A DNA stretch of 64,000 nucleotides from Petunia secreta (lineage: Eukaryota > Streptophyta > Magnoliopsida > Solanales > Solanaceae): contig JARKIP010000005.1 of NCBI GenBank assembly GCA_029990175.1, positions 27,971,501-28,035,500 of the forward strand, written 5' to 3'. Position numbers and translations under genes: made by a program. Each line of letters begins with the position of its first letter. The stretch's first letter is position 1. Positions 1 to 11,200 of the stretch are shown piece by piece. A model generated the notes under the pieces. That model made no database searches. It was not told the DNA's origin and was given only the letters and a program-made list of their open reading frames with translations.

Positions 1-2412
1 CATTTGTGACTTGTAGCAACTTTCGGAATTGGATTCCGAGGTCGTTTGGTTAAATTTTGCTATTTTGGCGAAAGTCAAAAATTGAACCTTTGCCGTGGGA
101 CCCACTTTTTGAGTTCTGGAGGTCCAAATTGAGTTCCGTCTTGACGAGCATGTCACCCAAGTATTTTATTGCTTGTGTGCAAAATTTGGGATCATTCCGA
201 GCTTCGTAGGGTCCCGTTTTGCCCTAAAACAGTAGAAAATCTGGTGCGACTTTTCTGTTCTGTTTTGGCGCAAACAGCCGGATAAAAGCTGATTTTCCGG
301 CTAATCCGTAAGGAATTAGGAAAAACTCAAAACATGAAAGTTGTAGTCCTTTGAGTTTTGGTTCTAATGGCACTAGTTTCAGGTCATTTGGACATTCCTA
401 TCAAAAGTTATGATTTTTTTCAAAAGAAGCTGTCACAGAGGCAAAAACTGCTATAAAAAGGTCATTTCGGGCCATTTCGGTTCATAACTTATAAAAATCA
501 TTTAGTGAGCTCTTGAGGCGATTTTTGGATATTTCTTGAAGACCCAATCATACTTACACTTAAGGTAAGCCCTTTCAATCCATCTTTATGTTGATTAACA
601 CAAGAATCAAAGGGTTGATTCTTGGAAATGGGTTAGAACCCTAGATTCTTAAGAATTGGGGAAAGACATCGAGCAAGGCTCGCATGTGGAATCTAAGTGT
701 ACTTTTGGACTCACGGGAGCGTGGGGAGTCCGGAAAAGTACATTTTGTAAATTTAGGGCTCGGCCCTACCCGGGGGCATTTTGGTAATTTTTACCCTAGG
801 ATGCCTATAGGCTTAAATAGCTATAATTGAGCACTCATATGTGCTATATCTTGTCTTAATAGACCTAGTGGAGAGTCCTTCGCGGACAAGGCGAGCGGGA
901 AAGGAGATTCTTCCCGGCATTTGAGCCCGAATTTCGAGGTAAGTGAGACTTGACCTCTATTGTGCTTGTGGACTCTTCCTTCATGCTAGTATGCTTCATG
1001 TACGCATATATATACCTAACAATGGTTAGGATTAATGATGTGAATTACTTGCTATTATTGTTTGTTATAAATAGCGAGATTGTGACTCGACCGAGGTATG
1101 TGCCGGTCTAAACGCTACGTCGAGGTAGCTTAAATTTATATCGTAGTAACGCTTGCTACGCCATGCTTAGATAGCAAGAACTTGGGACATGGCCGAGGAT
1201 GTTGCCGGCATTGTCATGATAAATGTCTTACCGAGGATTTTGCCGGCTTTTGTATGATATTGGTACTTGATTTGTTCACGTGCTGGGTTGGGTAGTGCTG
1301 TCTATACGTAACCTTGTGTTGGACGACATGGGAGTAGGGATTGTATCCCCAAACTGTGGTCGGGTTAACCTTCGCCTTACGTTCAGCTAGCATAACCAAC
1401 CTGGGTTACGGTGACTGTGATATATTATCGTTATTAATATTTCTGTTATTATTTCTGTTATTGTTATTAATGTCGTGGATATTAATACTGTTAGAGGGAC
1501 ACTTGACAGGGGGTGTGGTGTCGCCTATACTATGAGATGTGTCACACTTGACAGGGGGTGTGGTGTGGACACTTGATCTTTGAGATGTGACACACTTGAC
1601 AGGGGGTGTGGTGTGGTCACTTGATTTATTGAGATACGACGCACTTGACAGGGGTGTGGTGCGATCGTAGACAGATTTGAGATGAGCCAACGACTACGGG
1701 TCGTTGGTCTACTTATTCATGATTGTGATAGTGACTTCGGGTCACAGTATATGGTTGATACTTAGTAGTGGTGTTGCTCGTCCATCGTAGGTCTAGGTTA
1801 GTCGGCACGGGAGTAGAGATTGGACCTCCAAACCGCCGCTGAGTTGACCTATGCCTTACGTTGGATGGGCATAATCCTTGAGACTTCTGGTTACTACTTG
1901 TGTGTATGGAATGTGTTACATATATTTGTGATTTCACTACTTTATTGTATGATTACTATAGTATGTTGTTGCTTATGATGCATGTAGCGACTTGTCCCGC
2001 AAGGGTACCTTAGCGGGCCTGTCGGTGATCTTACTGGGCTTCGGCTCATAACTTATTCTGCTACGTGCGCAGGTCCTTCATCCAGTCAGCAGCCCGGACG
2101 TTAGCGGTTCCCGAGGCTTCTGAGAATTTTGATTGAGGTGAGCCGACCACACAGCCCGTGGTGGCATACCGCCGGAGTCACTTAGAGATAGGACTCAGAT
2201 TTCTTTGATGTATATTCATACTTTATTGAGTCACTCTTAGAATGCTCCAATTCTTTTGTGGATATATTCTTTTGGACTTCACCCTTTTATATTTATATAT
2301 CCATTTATGATCTTTTCACATTATTGTTCTCTTCCGCATCTTGTTTCATTGGTTCGCCTAGGCAAATGTTGTTTAGGTGCCATCACGAGCCCTTGGAAAT
2401 TGGGTCGTGACA
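1..2412 (+). repeat. E1 5' LTR (partial)
   Basis: Matches 15771-18184 almost base for base and ends GGGTCGTGACA just before the primer site. Contains a four-copy tandem repeat (1500-1663) and a degenerate duplication of about 75 bp (1325-1398 and 1804-1877, both with GGGAGTAG and GCCTTACGTT). Small ORFs here are repeated in the other LTR and have no coding features. Confidence 0.95.
1500..1663 (+). repeat. four-copy ~45-50 bp tandem repeat in E1 5' LTR
   Basis: Each unit contains CACTTGACAGGGGGTGTGGT followed by a variable 20-30 base spacer containing TGAGAT. The same array lies at 17271-17433 in the 3' LTR, so it predates insertion of this copy. The fourth unit has one G fewer here than in the 3' LTR. 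Confidence 0.85.
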
Positions 2413-2415
2413 GTT

Positions 2416-2427
2416 TGGTATCAGAGC
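2416..2427 (+). other. E1 primer binding site (tRNA-iMet)
   Basis: TGGTATCAGAGC begins four bases after the CA end of the 5' LTR. This is the standard complement of the plant initiator-tRNA-Met 3' end used by many chromoviruses. About 190 bases of leader follow before the gag start. Confidence 0.9.
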
Positions 2428-2620
2428 CCTAGGTTCTAATTCGGGTCCTAGGAGTCTTGGAGCAGTGTCTGAGTAGAGTCTTGATTATGGGTATGTTGTC
2501 GACCATACTTATGAGCGAGAGGCTACAAGGGAATGTTAGGAAATGTTTTCCCTTCGTTTCATCTCTATTCGTGCTGAGTAGCTTATATAGGTGCTGACCC
2601 TTTTTCGTGTATTGTATCAG

Positions 2621-5600
2621 ATGGCGAGGACGCGAGCATCCTCAGCCAGGAGGGCTGCATCTTCTACACCCGTATCTGCGAGAGAGCCATCAGCACCTAC
2701 GCAGCCGCCAGCTGCTAAGAAGACTCGGGCAGGTCGCCCGTCAGCCACTAGGCAGGACACAGCTATCCCTGCGGTGTCCGCAGCGACTCTGTCAGCATCT
2801 ATTCCCCCTGTGCCTGCTGTTGTGCCAGGCACCGTTGTGATCTCTTCAGAGGAGTATATGAGACTGATGGCCTTGTCTAGCCATCAGGTCCCTGTCAGAG
2901 ATGATGTTGCAGCTCCTGTTTCGGCTCCTCAGCCGACCACACCTGTTATGAGCACGCCTACTTCTGAGGCTGCTCCTGATCATATTGCCCAGCCTTCTGC
3001 TTCTGCTCCTCAGGCAGGTCCTGTTATTTCTACTCCTCCTATGGGCACTGAGGAGGTTGCCAAGAGGATAGAGTCATTCATGAAGCTTCAGCCTCCAGAG
3101 TTCGACGGTACCTCAGCTACATGTACTGCCCAGAGGTACATTAAAAAGTGTGAGAAGATTTTGACAGTTCTTGGTACTAGAGACACCTTAGGGGTGCAGT
3201 GTGCTTCTTTCAGATTATCGGGAGATGCGGAGACATGGTGGGTCTCCATGTATCGGCAGAGGTCTAGTGACCTCCCTCCTTTGTCTTGGGCTGAGTTCGT
3301 GTCTATGTTCATGAGCAGGTTCGTGCCCCAGAGTCAGCACGATGCTCAGACGCGCGAGTTTGAGGGGTTGAGGCAGGGAAACCTGTCTGTTTTAGAGTAT
3401 GACACCAGGTTCTTGTGGTTGTCTCAGTTTGCGCCGGCTATGGTGGCTCAGGAGAGGGACAAGGTCCTCCGGTTTGTTGAGGGTCTTCATCCCCGCTTGC
3501 AGGTAGCTGTTGCCCCTGATATGGGCAACAAGTCATATTTTGAGATAGTTGATGTGGCGCGGCGGATGGAGGATATCTTCGCCAGGGCTGACGCGGAGAG
3601 GGCGGCCAAGAGATCGCGTCAGTCTGGTGGGTATAGTGGATCCGCTCAGAGGGGTCAGGGTCATCAGGGCCGTTCTCAGTCTAGGCCCCAGGCTGCTGCT
3701 TTGCCTGCCCAGGATTTTTCTTCAGAGACCCCGAGGCCTCAGTCATCCCAGAGGCGGGGTGGCTCTTCGCAGTCTGGTCCGCCGCAGTGCGGGAGGTGCC
3801 ATCAGAGGCATCATGGGAGGTGTTCGTCTGGAGGTGGTCATGGCAGAGGTGGTAGAGGCGGTAGAGGAGGTAGAGGTGATGGATGTTTTGAGTGTGGGTC
3901 TCCAGAGCACTATGTCAGGAGTTGCCCTTATGTTTCATCAGGTCGCCAGGGATCCGCAGCTATGGTACCATCTGGTCCTCAGGCCGCCAGGCCCGTTTCT
4001 CAAATTCCTCCTAGACAGCAGTCTCAGAGAGCTCCGGGTTCAGGAGGCTCGGCGCAGGTCTATGCTATGACTCGTCAGGATGCTGAGGCATCCAATGATG
4101 TCATCACAGGTATTATTTCTGTCTGTGGCCGCGATGCTTATGCTCTTATTGATCCGGGGTCTACCTATTTGTATGTGTCGCCGGGATTTGCCCCTTGCTT
4201 GGGCAGGGATCTAGTCTTCTTAGATGATCCCTTTATGGTTGCCACCCCTGTCGGGTCTTCTATATGTGTAGATAGGGGTTATCGGCAGTGTATGATCTCC
4301 ATCTGTGGTGTAGAGTCCTTAGTGGACCTGATGCTGCTCGATATGTCTGATTTCGATGTCATTATGGGCATGGATTGGCTGGCTACCTGTCATGCGACTT
4401 TGGATTTCCATGCCAAGTCCGTGACGATCGGGGCAGAGGGTGAGTCTCGGGTTGTATGGAGAGGTTCCAGGCCTTCTCCGAAGAGTAGGATCATTTCTTT
4501 CTTGGAGGCGCAGAGGATGATATCTAGTGGGTGCGAGGGATATATTGCTTCAGTTCGGGATGTCCGAGCAGAGGAGTTATCCCTTGATAGAGTTCCGGTT
4601 GTTTGTGAGTATCCGGATGTGTTTCCTGATGATTTGCCGGGTTTGCCGCCTATGCGGGAGATAGAGTTTTGCATTGATCTATTGCCAGGCACTCAGCCTA
4701 AATCTATTCCCCCGTATCGTATGGCTCCTGTTGAGTTGAGGGAGCTGAAGGAGCAGATTCAGGATTTGCTCGATAAGAGCTTCATTAGGCCCAGTGTGTC
4801 TCCATGGGGTGCCCCGGTATTATTTGTGAAGAAGAAGGATGGCTCTATACGGATGTGTATTGATTACCGGCAGCTGAATAAGGTTACTATCAAGAATAGG
4901 TATCCTTTGCCGCATATTGATGATTTGTTTGATCAGCTTCAGGGTGCTACCTTCTTCTCGAAGATTGATTTGAGGTCGGGGTATCATCAGTTGAGGATTC
5001 GGTCCGAGGACCTTTCCAAGACTGCTTTTCGTACCCGATATGGCCACTATGAGTTTCTGGTGATGTCTTTCGGGCTTACGAATGCCCCAGCTGCTTTCAT
5101 GGATGTGATGAACCGAGTGTTCAAGGCCTACCTTGACTCCTTCGTCATTGTGTTTATCGATGATATCTTGGTTTATTCGAGGAGCAGGGAGGAGCATGAG
5201 CAGCATTTGAGAGTTGTTCTTCGGACTCTGAGGGATCAGCAGTTGTATGCCAAATTCTCCAAGTGTGAATTTTGGCTCAGTTCTATATCTTTCCTAGGTC
5301 ACGTGGTGACCAAGGATGGGGTGTGTGTTGATCCGAAGAAGATAGAGGCCGTTCAGAGTTGGCCTAGGCCTACTTCTCCTACAGAGATTCGGAGTTTCTT
5401 AGGCTTGGCAGGTTATTATCGGCGGTTCGTCGAGGGGTTTTCTTCTATTTCAGCACCTCTGACGAAGTTGACCCAGAAGAATGTTCCTTTCCTGTGGTCC
5501 GATGCCTGTGAGTCTAGCTTTCAGAAGCTTAAGACTCTGTTGACTTCAGCGCCAGTGTTGGCCTTGCCTAGTGGATCCGGGGGATTCACCGTATATTGTG

Positions 5601-7450
5601 ATGCTTCGGGTGTTGGCCTGGGTAGCGTTCTGATGCAGGAGGGTAAGGTGATAGCTTATGCCTCGAGACAGCTGAAGGTCCATGAGAAGAATTATCCTGT
5701 CCATGATTTGGAGCTGTTAGCTGTCGTGTTTGCACTGAAGTTGTGGAGGCACTATCTTTATGGCGAGCCATGTGAGATATTCACCGATCATAAGAGTCTC
5801 CAGTACTTGTTCACTCAGAAGGACTTGAACGGGAGACAGCGCCGCTGGTTAGAGCTGCTGAAGGATTATGATCTTTCTATCCGGTATCATCCCGGAAAGG
5901 CTAATGTTGTAGCCGATGCCTTGAGTAGGAAGTCCATGGGTAGCCTCGCCTATCTTGATGCTGATATGAGGCCGTTGGCCCGTGAGTTGCAGGCTTTGTC
6001 CATTAGTGGGGTTCGGTTTGATGATTCTGTTCCAGGCCGGGTGCTTGCATATGTGGGGTCTCAGTCGTCTTTAGCTTCCCAGATTCGGGAAAGGCAGTTC
6101 GAGGATCCTTATCTGAGAGATCTCCGGGACAGGGTCCTGAGTGGGGGAGTGTCCTCGTTCGTGATTGGTGATGATGGTGCTTTGCGGCTTAACGGCCGGG
6201 TATGTGTTCCAGCCATTGTGGAGCTGAGGCAGATGATTTTGGCAGAGGCTCACAGTTCGAGATATTCCATTCATCTGGGTACTGCGAAGATGTATCATGA
6301 TCTTCGAGAGCTGTATTGGTGGAAAGGGATGAAGAGGGATGTTGCTGATTATGTATCTCGGTGTTTGAATTGCCAGCAGGTGAGGTATGAGCACTGGAGG
6401 CCAGCCGGGGTGACCCAGTCTATGCCCATTCCCGAGTGGAAGTGGGAGCAGATCACTATGGATTTCGTAGTTGGTTTGCCGCTGACCGTGGGTAAGCATG
6501 ATTCGGTGTGGGTAGTAGTTGATCGACTGACGAAGTCGGCTCACTTCATTCCAGTGAGGACTACTTATACCTCGGAGCGTCTGGCTCGTATCTTCATTGA
6601 GCAGATTGTGAGATTGCATGGTGCTCCTGTTTCTATCATTTCTGACCGAGGTGCTCAGTTCACAGCTCAGTTTTGGAGATCTTTTCAGAGAGAGTTGGGT
6701 ACTCGGGTCGATCTCAGCACTGCATTTCACCCGCAGACTGATGGCCAGTCTGAGCGGACCATTCAGATCCTCGAGGATATGTTGAGGGCGTGTGCTATTG
6801 ATTTTGGAGGCCATTGGGATAGCCATTTGCCGCTAGCAGAGTTTGCGTATAATAATAGCTATCAGGCTTCTATCCAGATGGCTCCGTTTGAGGCATTGTA
6901 TGGTCGGAGATGTCGCTCGCCTATCGGTTGGTTCGAGTCTGGTGAGGTCCAGGTGTTGGGGCCCGATTTGGTGCAGCAGACCTTAGATAAGGTCCGGGTT
7001 ATTCAGGATCGACTCCGCACGGCTCAGAGCCGGCAGATATCGTATGCAGATCGGAGGCGGAGAGATCTTGAGTTCATGGTTGGGGACCGGGTATTCCTCA
7101 GAGTGTCGCCCATGAAGGGTGTTATGAGATTTGGGAAGAAAGGCAAGCTCAGTCCTAGGTTCATTGGGCCTTTTGAGATATTGGAGCGCGTTGGCGCCGT
7201 TGCTTATAGACTGGCTTTGCCTCCCTCTCTGTCTGTTCATCCGGTGTTCCATGTGTCCATGCTCCGGAAGTATGTTCACGATCTGTCTCATGTGATCGAT
7301 ATGGCTTCCGTGGAGGTAGATGGCGACTTAGCTTATTCGGAGAAGCCTATTGCTATTGTGGCTAGAGAGGTCCGTAAGATGAGATCGAAGGTGATCCCGC
7401 TTGTGAGAGTGGGGGCATCACTCCATTGCCGAGGCCACTTGGGAGCTTGA
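2621..7450 (+). CDS. E1 gag-pol polyprotein (long ORF, C-terminus cut by E2)
   Basis: Structural and enzymatic polyprotein of the retrotransposon: particle protein, aspartic protease, reverse transcriptase with RNase H, and integrase. I place the start at ATG 2621 (MARTRASS); the frame is open 30 bases further up but has no earlier ATG. Residues from that ATG: gag core ~150-300; Gly/Arg-rich stretch and CCHC knuckle CFECGSPEHYVRSC ~421; protease DPGS ~510; RT with FIDD ~845; RNase H YCDASG ~992 and TDHKSL; integrase zinc region ~1210-1253; catalytic region MDFVVGLP ~1280, SDRG ~1340, GQSER ~1376; GPFEIL and a chromodomain-like tail after ~1570. Near 7400 the frame departs from the expected chromodomain frame, apparently by a 5-base loss, and stops at 7450. 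The genuine tail continues past E2 at 15189. No stop interrupts the enzyme domains. Confidence 0.93.
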   Translation: MARTRASSARRAASSTPVSAREPSAPTQPPAAKKTRAGRPSATRQDTAIPAVSAATLSASIPPVPAVVPGTVVISSEEYMRLMALSSHQVPVRDDVAAPVSAPQPTTPVMSTPTSEAAPDHIAQPSASAPQAGPVISTPPMGTEEVAKRIESFMKLQPPEFDGTSATCTAQRYIKKCEKILTVLGTRDTLGVQCASFRLSGDAETWWVSMYRQRSSDLPPLSWAEFVSMFMSRFVPQSQHDAQTREFEGLRQGNLSVLEYDTRFLWLSQFAPAMVAQERDKVLRFVEGLHPRLQVAVAPDMGNKSYFEIVDVARRMEDIFARADAERAAKRSRQSGGYSGSAQRGQGHQGRSQSRPQAAALPAQDFSSETPRPQSSQRRGGSSQSGPPQCGRCHQRHHGRCSSGGGHGRGGRGGRGGRGDGCFECGSPEHYVRSCPYVSSGRQGSAAMVPSGPQAARPVSQIPPRQQSQRAPGSGGSAQVYAMTRQDAEASNDVITGIISVCGRDAYALIDPGSTYLYVSPGFAPCLGRDLVFLDDPFMVATPVGSSICVDRGYRQCMISICGVESLVDLMLLDMSDFDVIMGMDWLATCHATLDFHAKSVTIGAEGESRVVWRGSRPSPKSRIISFLEAQRMISSGCEGYIASVRDVRAEELSLDRVPVVCEYPDVFPDDLPGLPPMREIEFCIDLLPGTQPKSIPPYRMAPVELRELKEQIQDLLDKSFIRPSVSPWGAPVLFVKKKDGSIRMCIDYRQLNKVTIKNRYPLPHIDDLFDQLQGATFFSKIDLRSGYHQLRIRSEDLSKTAFRTRYGHYEFLVMSFGLTNAPAAFMDVMNRVFKAYLDSFVIVFIDDILVYSRSREEHEQHLRVVLRTLRDQQLYAKFSKCEFWLSSISFLGHVVTKDGVCVDPKKIEAVQSWPRPTSPTEIRSFLGLAGYYRRFVEGFSSISAPLTKLTQKNVPFLWSDACESSFQKLKTLLTSAPVLALPSGSGGFTVYCDASGVGLGSVLMQEGKVIAYASRQLKVHEKNYPVHDLELLAVVFALKLWRHYLYGEPCEIFTDHKSLQYLFTQKDLNGRQRRWLELLKDYDLSIRYHPGKANVVADALSRKSMGSLAYLDADMRPLARELQALSISGVRFDDSVPGRVLAYVGSQSSLASQIRERQFEDPYLRDLRDRVLSGGVSSFVIGDDGALRLNGRVCVPAIVELRQMILAEAHSSRYSIHLGTAKMYHDLRELYWWKGMKRDVADYVSRCLNCQQVRYEHWRPAGVTQSMPIPEWKWEQITMDFVVGLPLTVGKHDSVWVVVDRLTKSAHFIPVRTTYTSERLARIFIEQIVRLHGAPVSIISDRGAQFTAQFWRSFQRELGTRVDLSTAFHPQTDGQSERTIQILEDMLRACAIDFGGHWDSHLPLAEFAYNNSYQASIQMAPFEALYGRRCRSPIGWFESGEVQVLGPDLVQQTLDKVRVIQDRLRTAQSRQISYADRRRRDLEFMVGDRVFLRVSPMKGVMRFGKKGKLSPRFIGPFEILERVGAVAYRLALPPSLSVHPVFHVSMLRKYVHDLSHVIDMASVEVDGDLAYSEKPIAIVAREVRKMRSKVIPLVRVGASLHCRGHLGA

Positions 7451-7451
7451 G
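7447..7451. other. target site duplication of E2 (TTGAG, left copy)
   Basis: TTGAG immediately precedes the first base of E2 and recurs immediately after its last base at 15187-15191. The duplicated bases lie in the chromodomain-coding part of E1. A perfect 5-bp duplication is normal for Ty3/gypsy integrase. Confidence 0.96.
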
Positions 7452-8236
7452 TGATGAGAATCAAATGCGGAAAAAGTAAAGATAAAGAACGAGACGTAAC
7501 TCGATCTCTAATCCCAAGTAGCAACGGAGAACTTGTTCCGATACACCCCGGGAGAAGGACAAGAACACCTACGCTATGCAACTACCCTCGAGCTAACGCG
7601 AGCACGCAAGTAGAATGGTCGGAGAGGAAGAGTATTCATCTAGATCCGCTAGAAGACATACAAGTCCAAGATCAAAGGGTTTCATTCATTACCAAGAGCC
7701 ATGCTCATGTTCAATGTTCAACATTCATCAATATCAATAATAAGCTGAGTGTAAAATAAGCTATGCTTGGGTATTTATAGTGTTTTCCCAAGCTTACACA
7801 AAGACTTAATTACCCTTACTAATAAGGTTCACCAAATAAGCCACGTAGGGCAAAACAGTCAAAGAAACATAAATTCAGTAGCTAGGAGGGGCGCCTGGGG
7901 CTGGGAGGGGCGCCTGGCATATGCTGAAGCCAGGCGGGGCGCCTGGATCTAGGCGGGGCGCCTGGCTTGGCCTTGAGCTAGGCTGGGCGCCTGAAGCTAG
8001 GCGGGGCGCCTGGGCCTTAGGCAGTGAGCTCCCTAGGCGGGGCGCCTGGGGTAGGCGGGGCGCCTAGCTCTGCTGGGTTCTCTTCCTCCTTAGGCGTGAG
8101 GCCTAGCTTGAGCACCCGGAACGGCTTCCAATCGCTTCCTTCTTCAAGGCCCTTCCTCACCAAGTGTATGTGCACTCCTTGGATCTCCTTAGCTTGGCTA
8201 CGTGTGAATGGTCTTGAGGGGGTTTGGGTCTCATCA
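7452..8236 (-). repeat. E2 3' LTR
   Basis: 785 bp, terminal inverted heptamer TGATGAG/CTCATCA. A TATA-like TATAAATA in sense (minus) orientation lies at about 7773-7780. The last ~220 bp at the internal side encode the end of gag-pol. Carries the eight-copy dyad cluster 7884-8065. Confidence 0.96.
7884..8065. repeat. dyad-symmetric GC-rich repeat cluster (8 copies) in E2 3' LTR
   Basis: Consensus on the plus strand AGGCGGGGCGCCT: 5-bp arms AGGCG/CGCCT around GGG. Copies begin at 7884, 7903, 7932, 7951, 7980, 7999, 8035 and 8053. Five are exact; in the others only the left arm varies (AGGAG, GGGAG, AGGCT). The cluster overlaps the end of the gag-pol frame and lies outside any known LTR motif I recognise. 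Confidence 0.9.
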
Positions 8237-11200
8237 TCCTCCCCTTCTTGAGAAGATTTCGTCCTCGAAATTGAGGCATCGTCACCCACGACCGCATCAT
8301 CACCTACATCCAAAGGAACCAAGTCACAAACATTAAAAGTATTAGAAACTTGATACTCACTTGGCAAGTCGACCACATAGGCGTTGTTGTTTATCTTTGA
8401 AAGCACTTGGAATGGGCCATCGCCACGGGGTGCTAACTTCCCTTTTCTAAGGTTTGGAAACCTTTCTTTCCGGAAGTGCACCCACACATAGTCACCCTTC
8501 TTGAGTTCCACCTTCTTGCGTCCCTTGTTTTTCTTGGAAGCAACCTTAGCATAGGCTTCCTCCAAATTCTTCTTCGCCTTGGCATGGAGTTCCATCATTG
8601 CTTTGGCTCTAGCTTTACCTTCAAAATTAACAACCATTTCCCTTGGCAAAGGGGTTAGATCAAGGGGAATCAAGGGGTTAAAACCATAAACACACTCGAA
8701 TGGAGTCATGCCAATCATTCTATGCACGGTTCGATTGTAGGCAAACTCCATAAGAGGTAAACGATCAATCCAAGTCCCGGCCTTACCTCGAGTCATGGCT
8801 CTAAGAAGAGCACCCAAGGTTCGGTTTACCACTTCCGTTTGCCCATCGGTTTGTGGGTGGTGGGACGTGGAGAACAAGAGCTTGGTGCCTAAAGCACCCC
8901 ATAAACTTCGCCAAAAATGGCTTAGGAACTTAGTGTCCCTATCACTCACTATAGATTGAGGCACACCATGTAACTTCAAAACATTTTCAACAAACAAGGA
9001 AGCTACATGTTGGGCATCATCGCATTTCTTGCATGGAATGAAATGAGCCATCTTTGAGAACCTATCCACAACAACATAAATGCTATCATGGCCTCCCCTA
9101 GTCCTAGGTAATCCCATCACAAAATCCATTGAGATATCCAACCAAGGACTAGTAGGTACGGGAAGAGGGGTATACAACCCATGGGGGAGGGCTTTGGATT
9201 TAGCACGCTTGCACTCAAGGCAATTGTTGCAAAACTTTTCCACTTGCACCCCCATCTTTGGCCAATAAAATTGTTCTTTAAGAATAGCCAAAGTCTTTCT
9301 TGTGCCAAAATGTCCCATGAGTCCCCCGCAATGTGCCTCTTGCACAAGCAACTCCCTCCAAGAGGACTCCGGAATGCACACTCTACCATTTTTGAAGATA
9401 TATCCTTTAACCCATTGGTATTTTTCAACTCTCTCCCCCTTCTCTAGAGCGTCATGGACACTCTTTAGCTTTGGGTCATGAGCATACATCAATTTAATGC
9501 TCTCAAAACCCATGAGCTTAGAGGTGAGAGTGGTGGCTAGAGCAAACTTTCTCGAAAGCGCATCCGCCACAACATTGTCCTTCCCTTTCTTATATTGAAT
9601 CACATAGGGAAAGGACTCAATGAATTCAACCCACTTGGCATGTCTCTTATTGAGCTTCTCTTGGCCTCTCAAATGCTTGAGTGACTCATGGTCACTCTTG
9701 ATTACAAACTCACGAGGCCAAAGATAGTGTTGCCAATGGGCAAGGGCTCTCACAAGGGCATACAACTCCTTGTCATATGTAGAATAGTTCAAGGAGGCCC
9801 CTTTCAATTTCTCACTAAAGTAGGCGATGGGTTTGCTATCTTGCATTAAAACACCACCGATTCCCACCCCCGAGGCATCACACTCAACCTCAAATGCCTT
9901 TCCGAAGTCGGGCAATTGCAATAGAGGGGCGGTACTCAACCTACTTTTCAATTCATGGAAGGCCTTCTCTTGAGGCTCTCCCCAATCAAACGGTTGGTCT
10001 TTCTTCACCAATTCGGTGAGTGGAGCGGCAATGGAGCTAAAGTCTCTCACAAATCGCCTATAAAAGCTTGCGAGACCATGAAAGCTCCTTACTTGAGTCA
10101 CGGTAGTAGGAGTAGGCCAATCACGTATGGCCTCTACCTTAGACTCATCCACCTCCACTCCTTGGGCACTCACAACAAACCCAAGAAAGACAACCTTATC
10201 CACACCAAAGGCACACTTTTTGAAATTAGCATAGAGCTTTTCGGCTCTCAAAGCATCAAGCACTTGCCTAAGGTGGTCAACATGTTCATCCATTGTCTTA
10301 CTATAGATCAAGATATCGTCAAAATAGACAACAACAAACTTGTTGATAAAAGACTTCAAAACATGATTCATGAGTCGCATGAAAGTGCTAGGTGCGTTGG
10401 AAAGCCCAAAGGGCATTACCAACCATTCATAGAGACCGAATTTGGTCTTGAATGCGGTTTTCCATTCATCCCCGGGTTTCATCCGGATTTGATGGTAACC
10501 GGACCTAAGGTCGATTTTGGAAAAGACACACGACCCACTCAACTCATCCAACATATCATCAAGCCGTGGAATAGGGTGACGGTACTTGACCGTTATCTTA
10601 TTCACGGCTCGGCAATCTACGCACATTCTCCAAGTGCCGTCTTTCTTTGGGACAAGAATGACCGGTACGGCACAAGGACTCAAACTCTCCCTTACCAAGC
10701 CTTTGGAAAGCAAGTCATCAACTTGTTTTTGCAACTCCCTTGTATCCTCGGGATTGCTTCTATAGGCCGGCTTGTTCGGGATTTGAGAGCCCGGAATAAA
10801 GTCAATTTGATGTTCAATACCTCTCAAGGGAGGTAAGCCATCGGGCATCTCATCCGGGAACATGTCCCCAAAGTCTTCCAAGACATTTTTCAAAGCACTA
10901 GGCATAAGGCTAGAAGAAAAATCACAATTAGAGTTAAGGATCATACCTTTGTGCACTAGGCATAGGAGAAACTTGGTGCCATCATTACCTTTCAAGAGCT
11001 CGCCCGGTTGCATCATGGCACACATACCACCGGTAGATGAAGTAGGTGGGATTGCCACCATGCCTTTGGACAAAGGGCTAGTCTCAATGAGTGACTTAGC
11101 CTTTGCCACCTCCCTCAACTCCTTCATTTTCTTGTAATCATCACTTACTTGCTTAGGAGTGAGAGGTTTAAGCACAAATCTCTTCCCTTCATGTTTGACC

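Noticed and set aside
3549..4070. Plus-strand ORF overlapping E1 gag in another frame
   Set aside because: Overlaps the Gly/Arg-rich gag part; low-complexity content, no independent start context or motif.
6071..6826. Long minus-strand ORF opposite E1 integrase
   Set aside because: Antisense shadow of a well-supported coding frame; composition follows the reverse complement and no domain is visible.
7451..7759. ORFs inside the E2 LTRs (also 14404-14709, 7767-7952, 14717-14902)
   Set aside because: Identical in both LTRs because the LTRs are identical; they overlap promoter sequence and have no recognisable protein features.
7884..8065. Possible CRISPR-like array of 13-mers
   Set aside because: Units are too short, spacers are irregular and related to one another, the locus is a plant retrotransposon, and no cas gene is present.
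9955..10836. 293-codon plus-strand ORF opposite E2 RT/RNase H
   Set aside because: Mirror of the E2 gag-pol frame; a shorter equivalent exists opposite the E3 copy only because the sequences are homologous.
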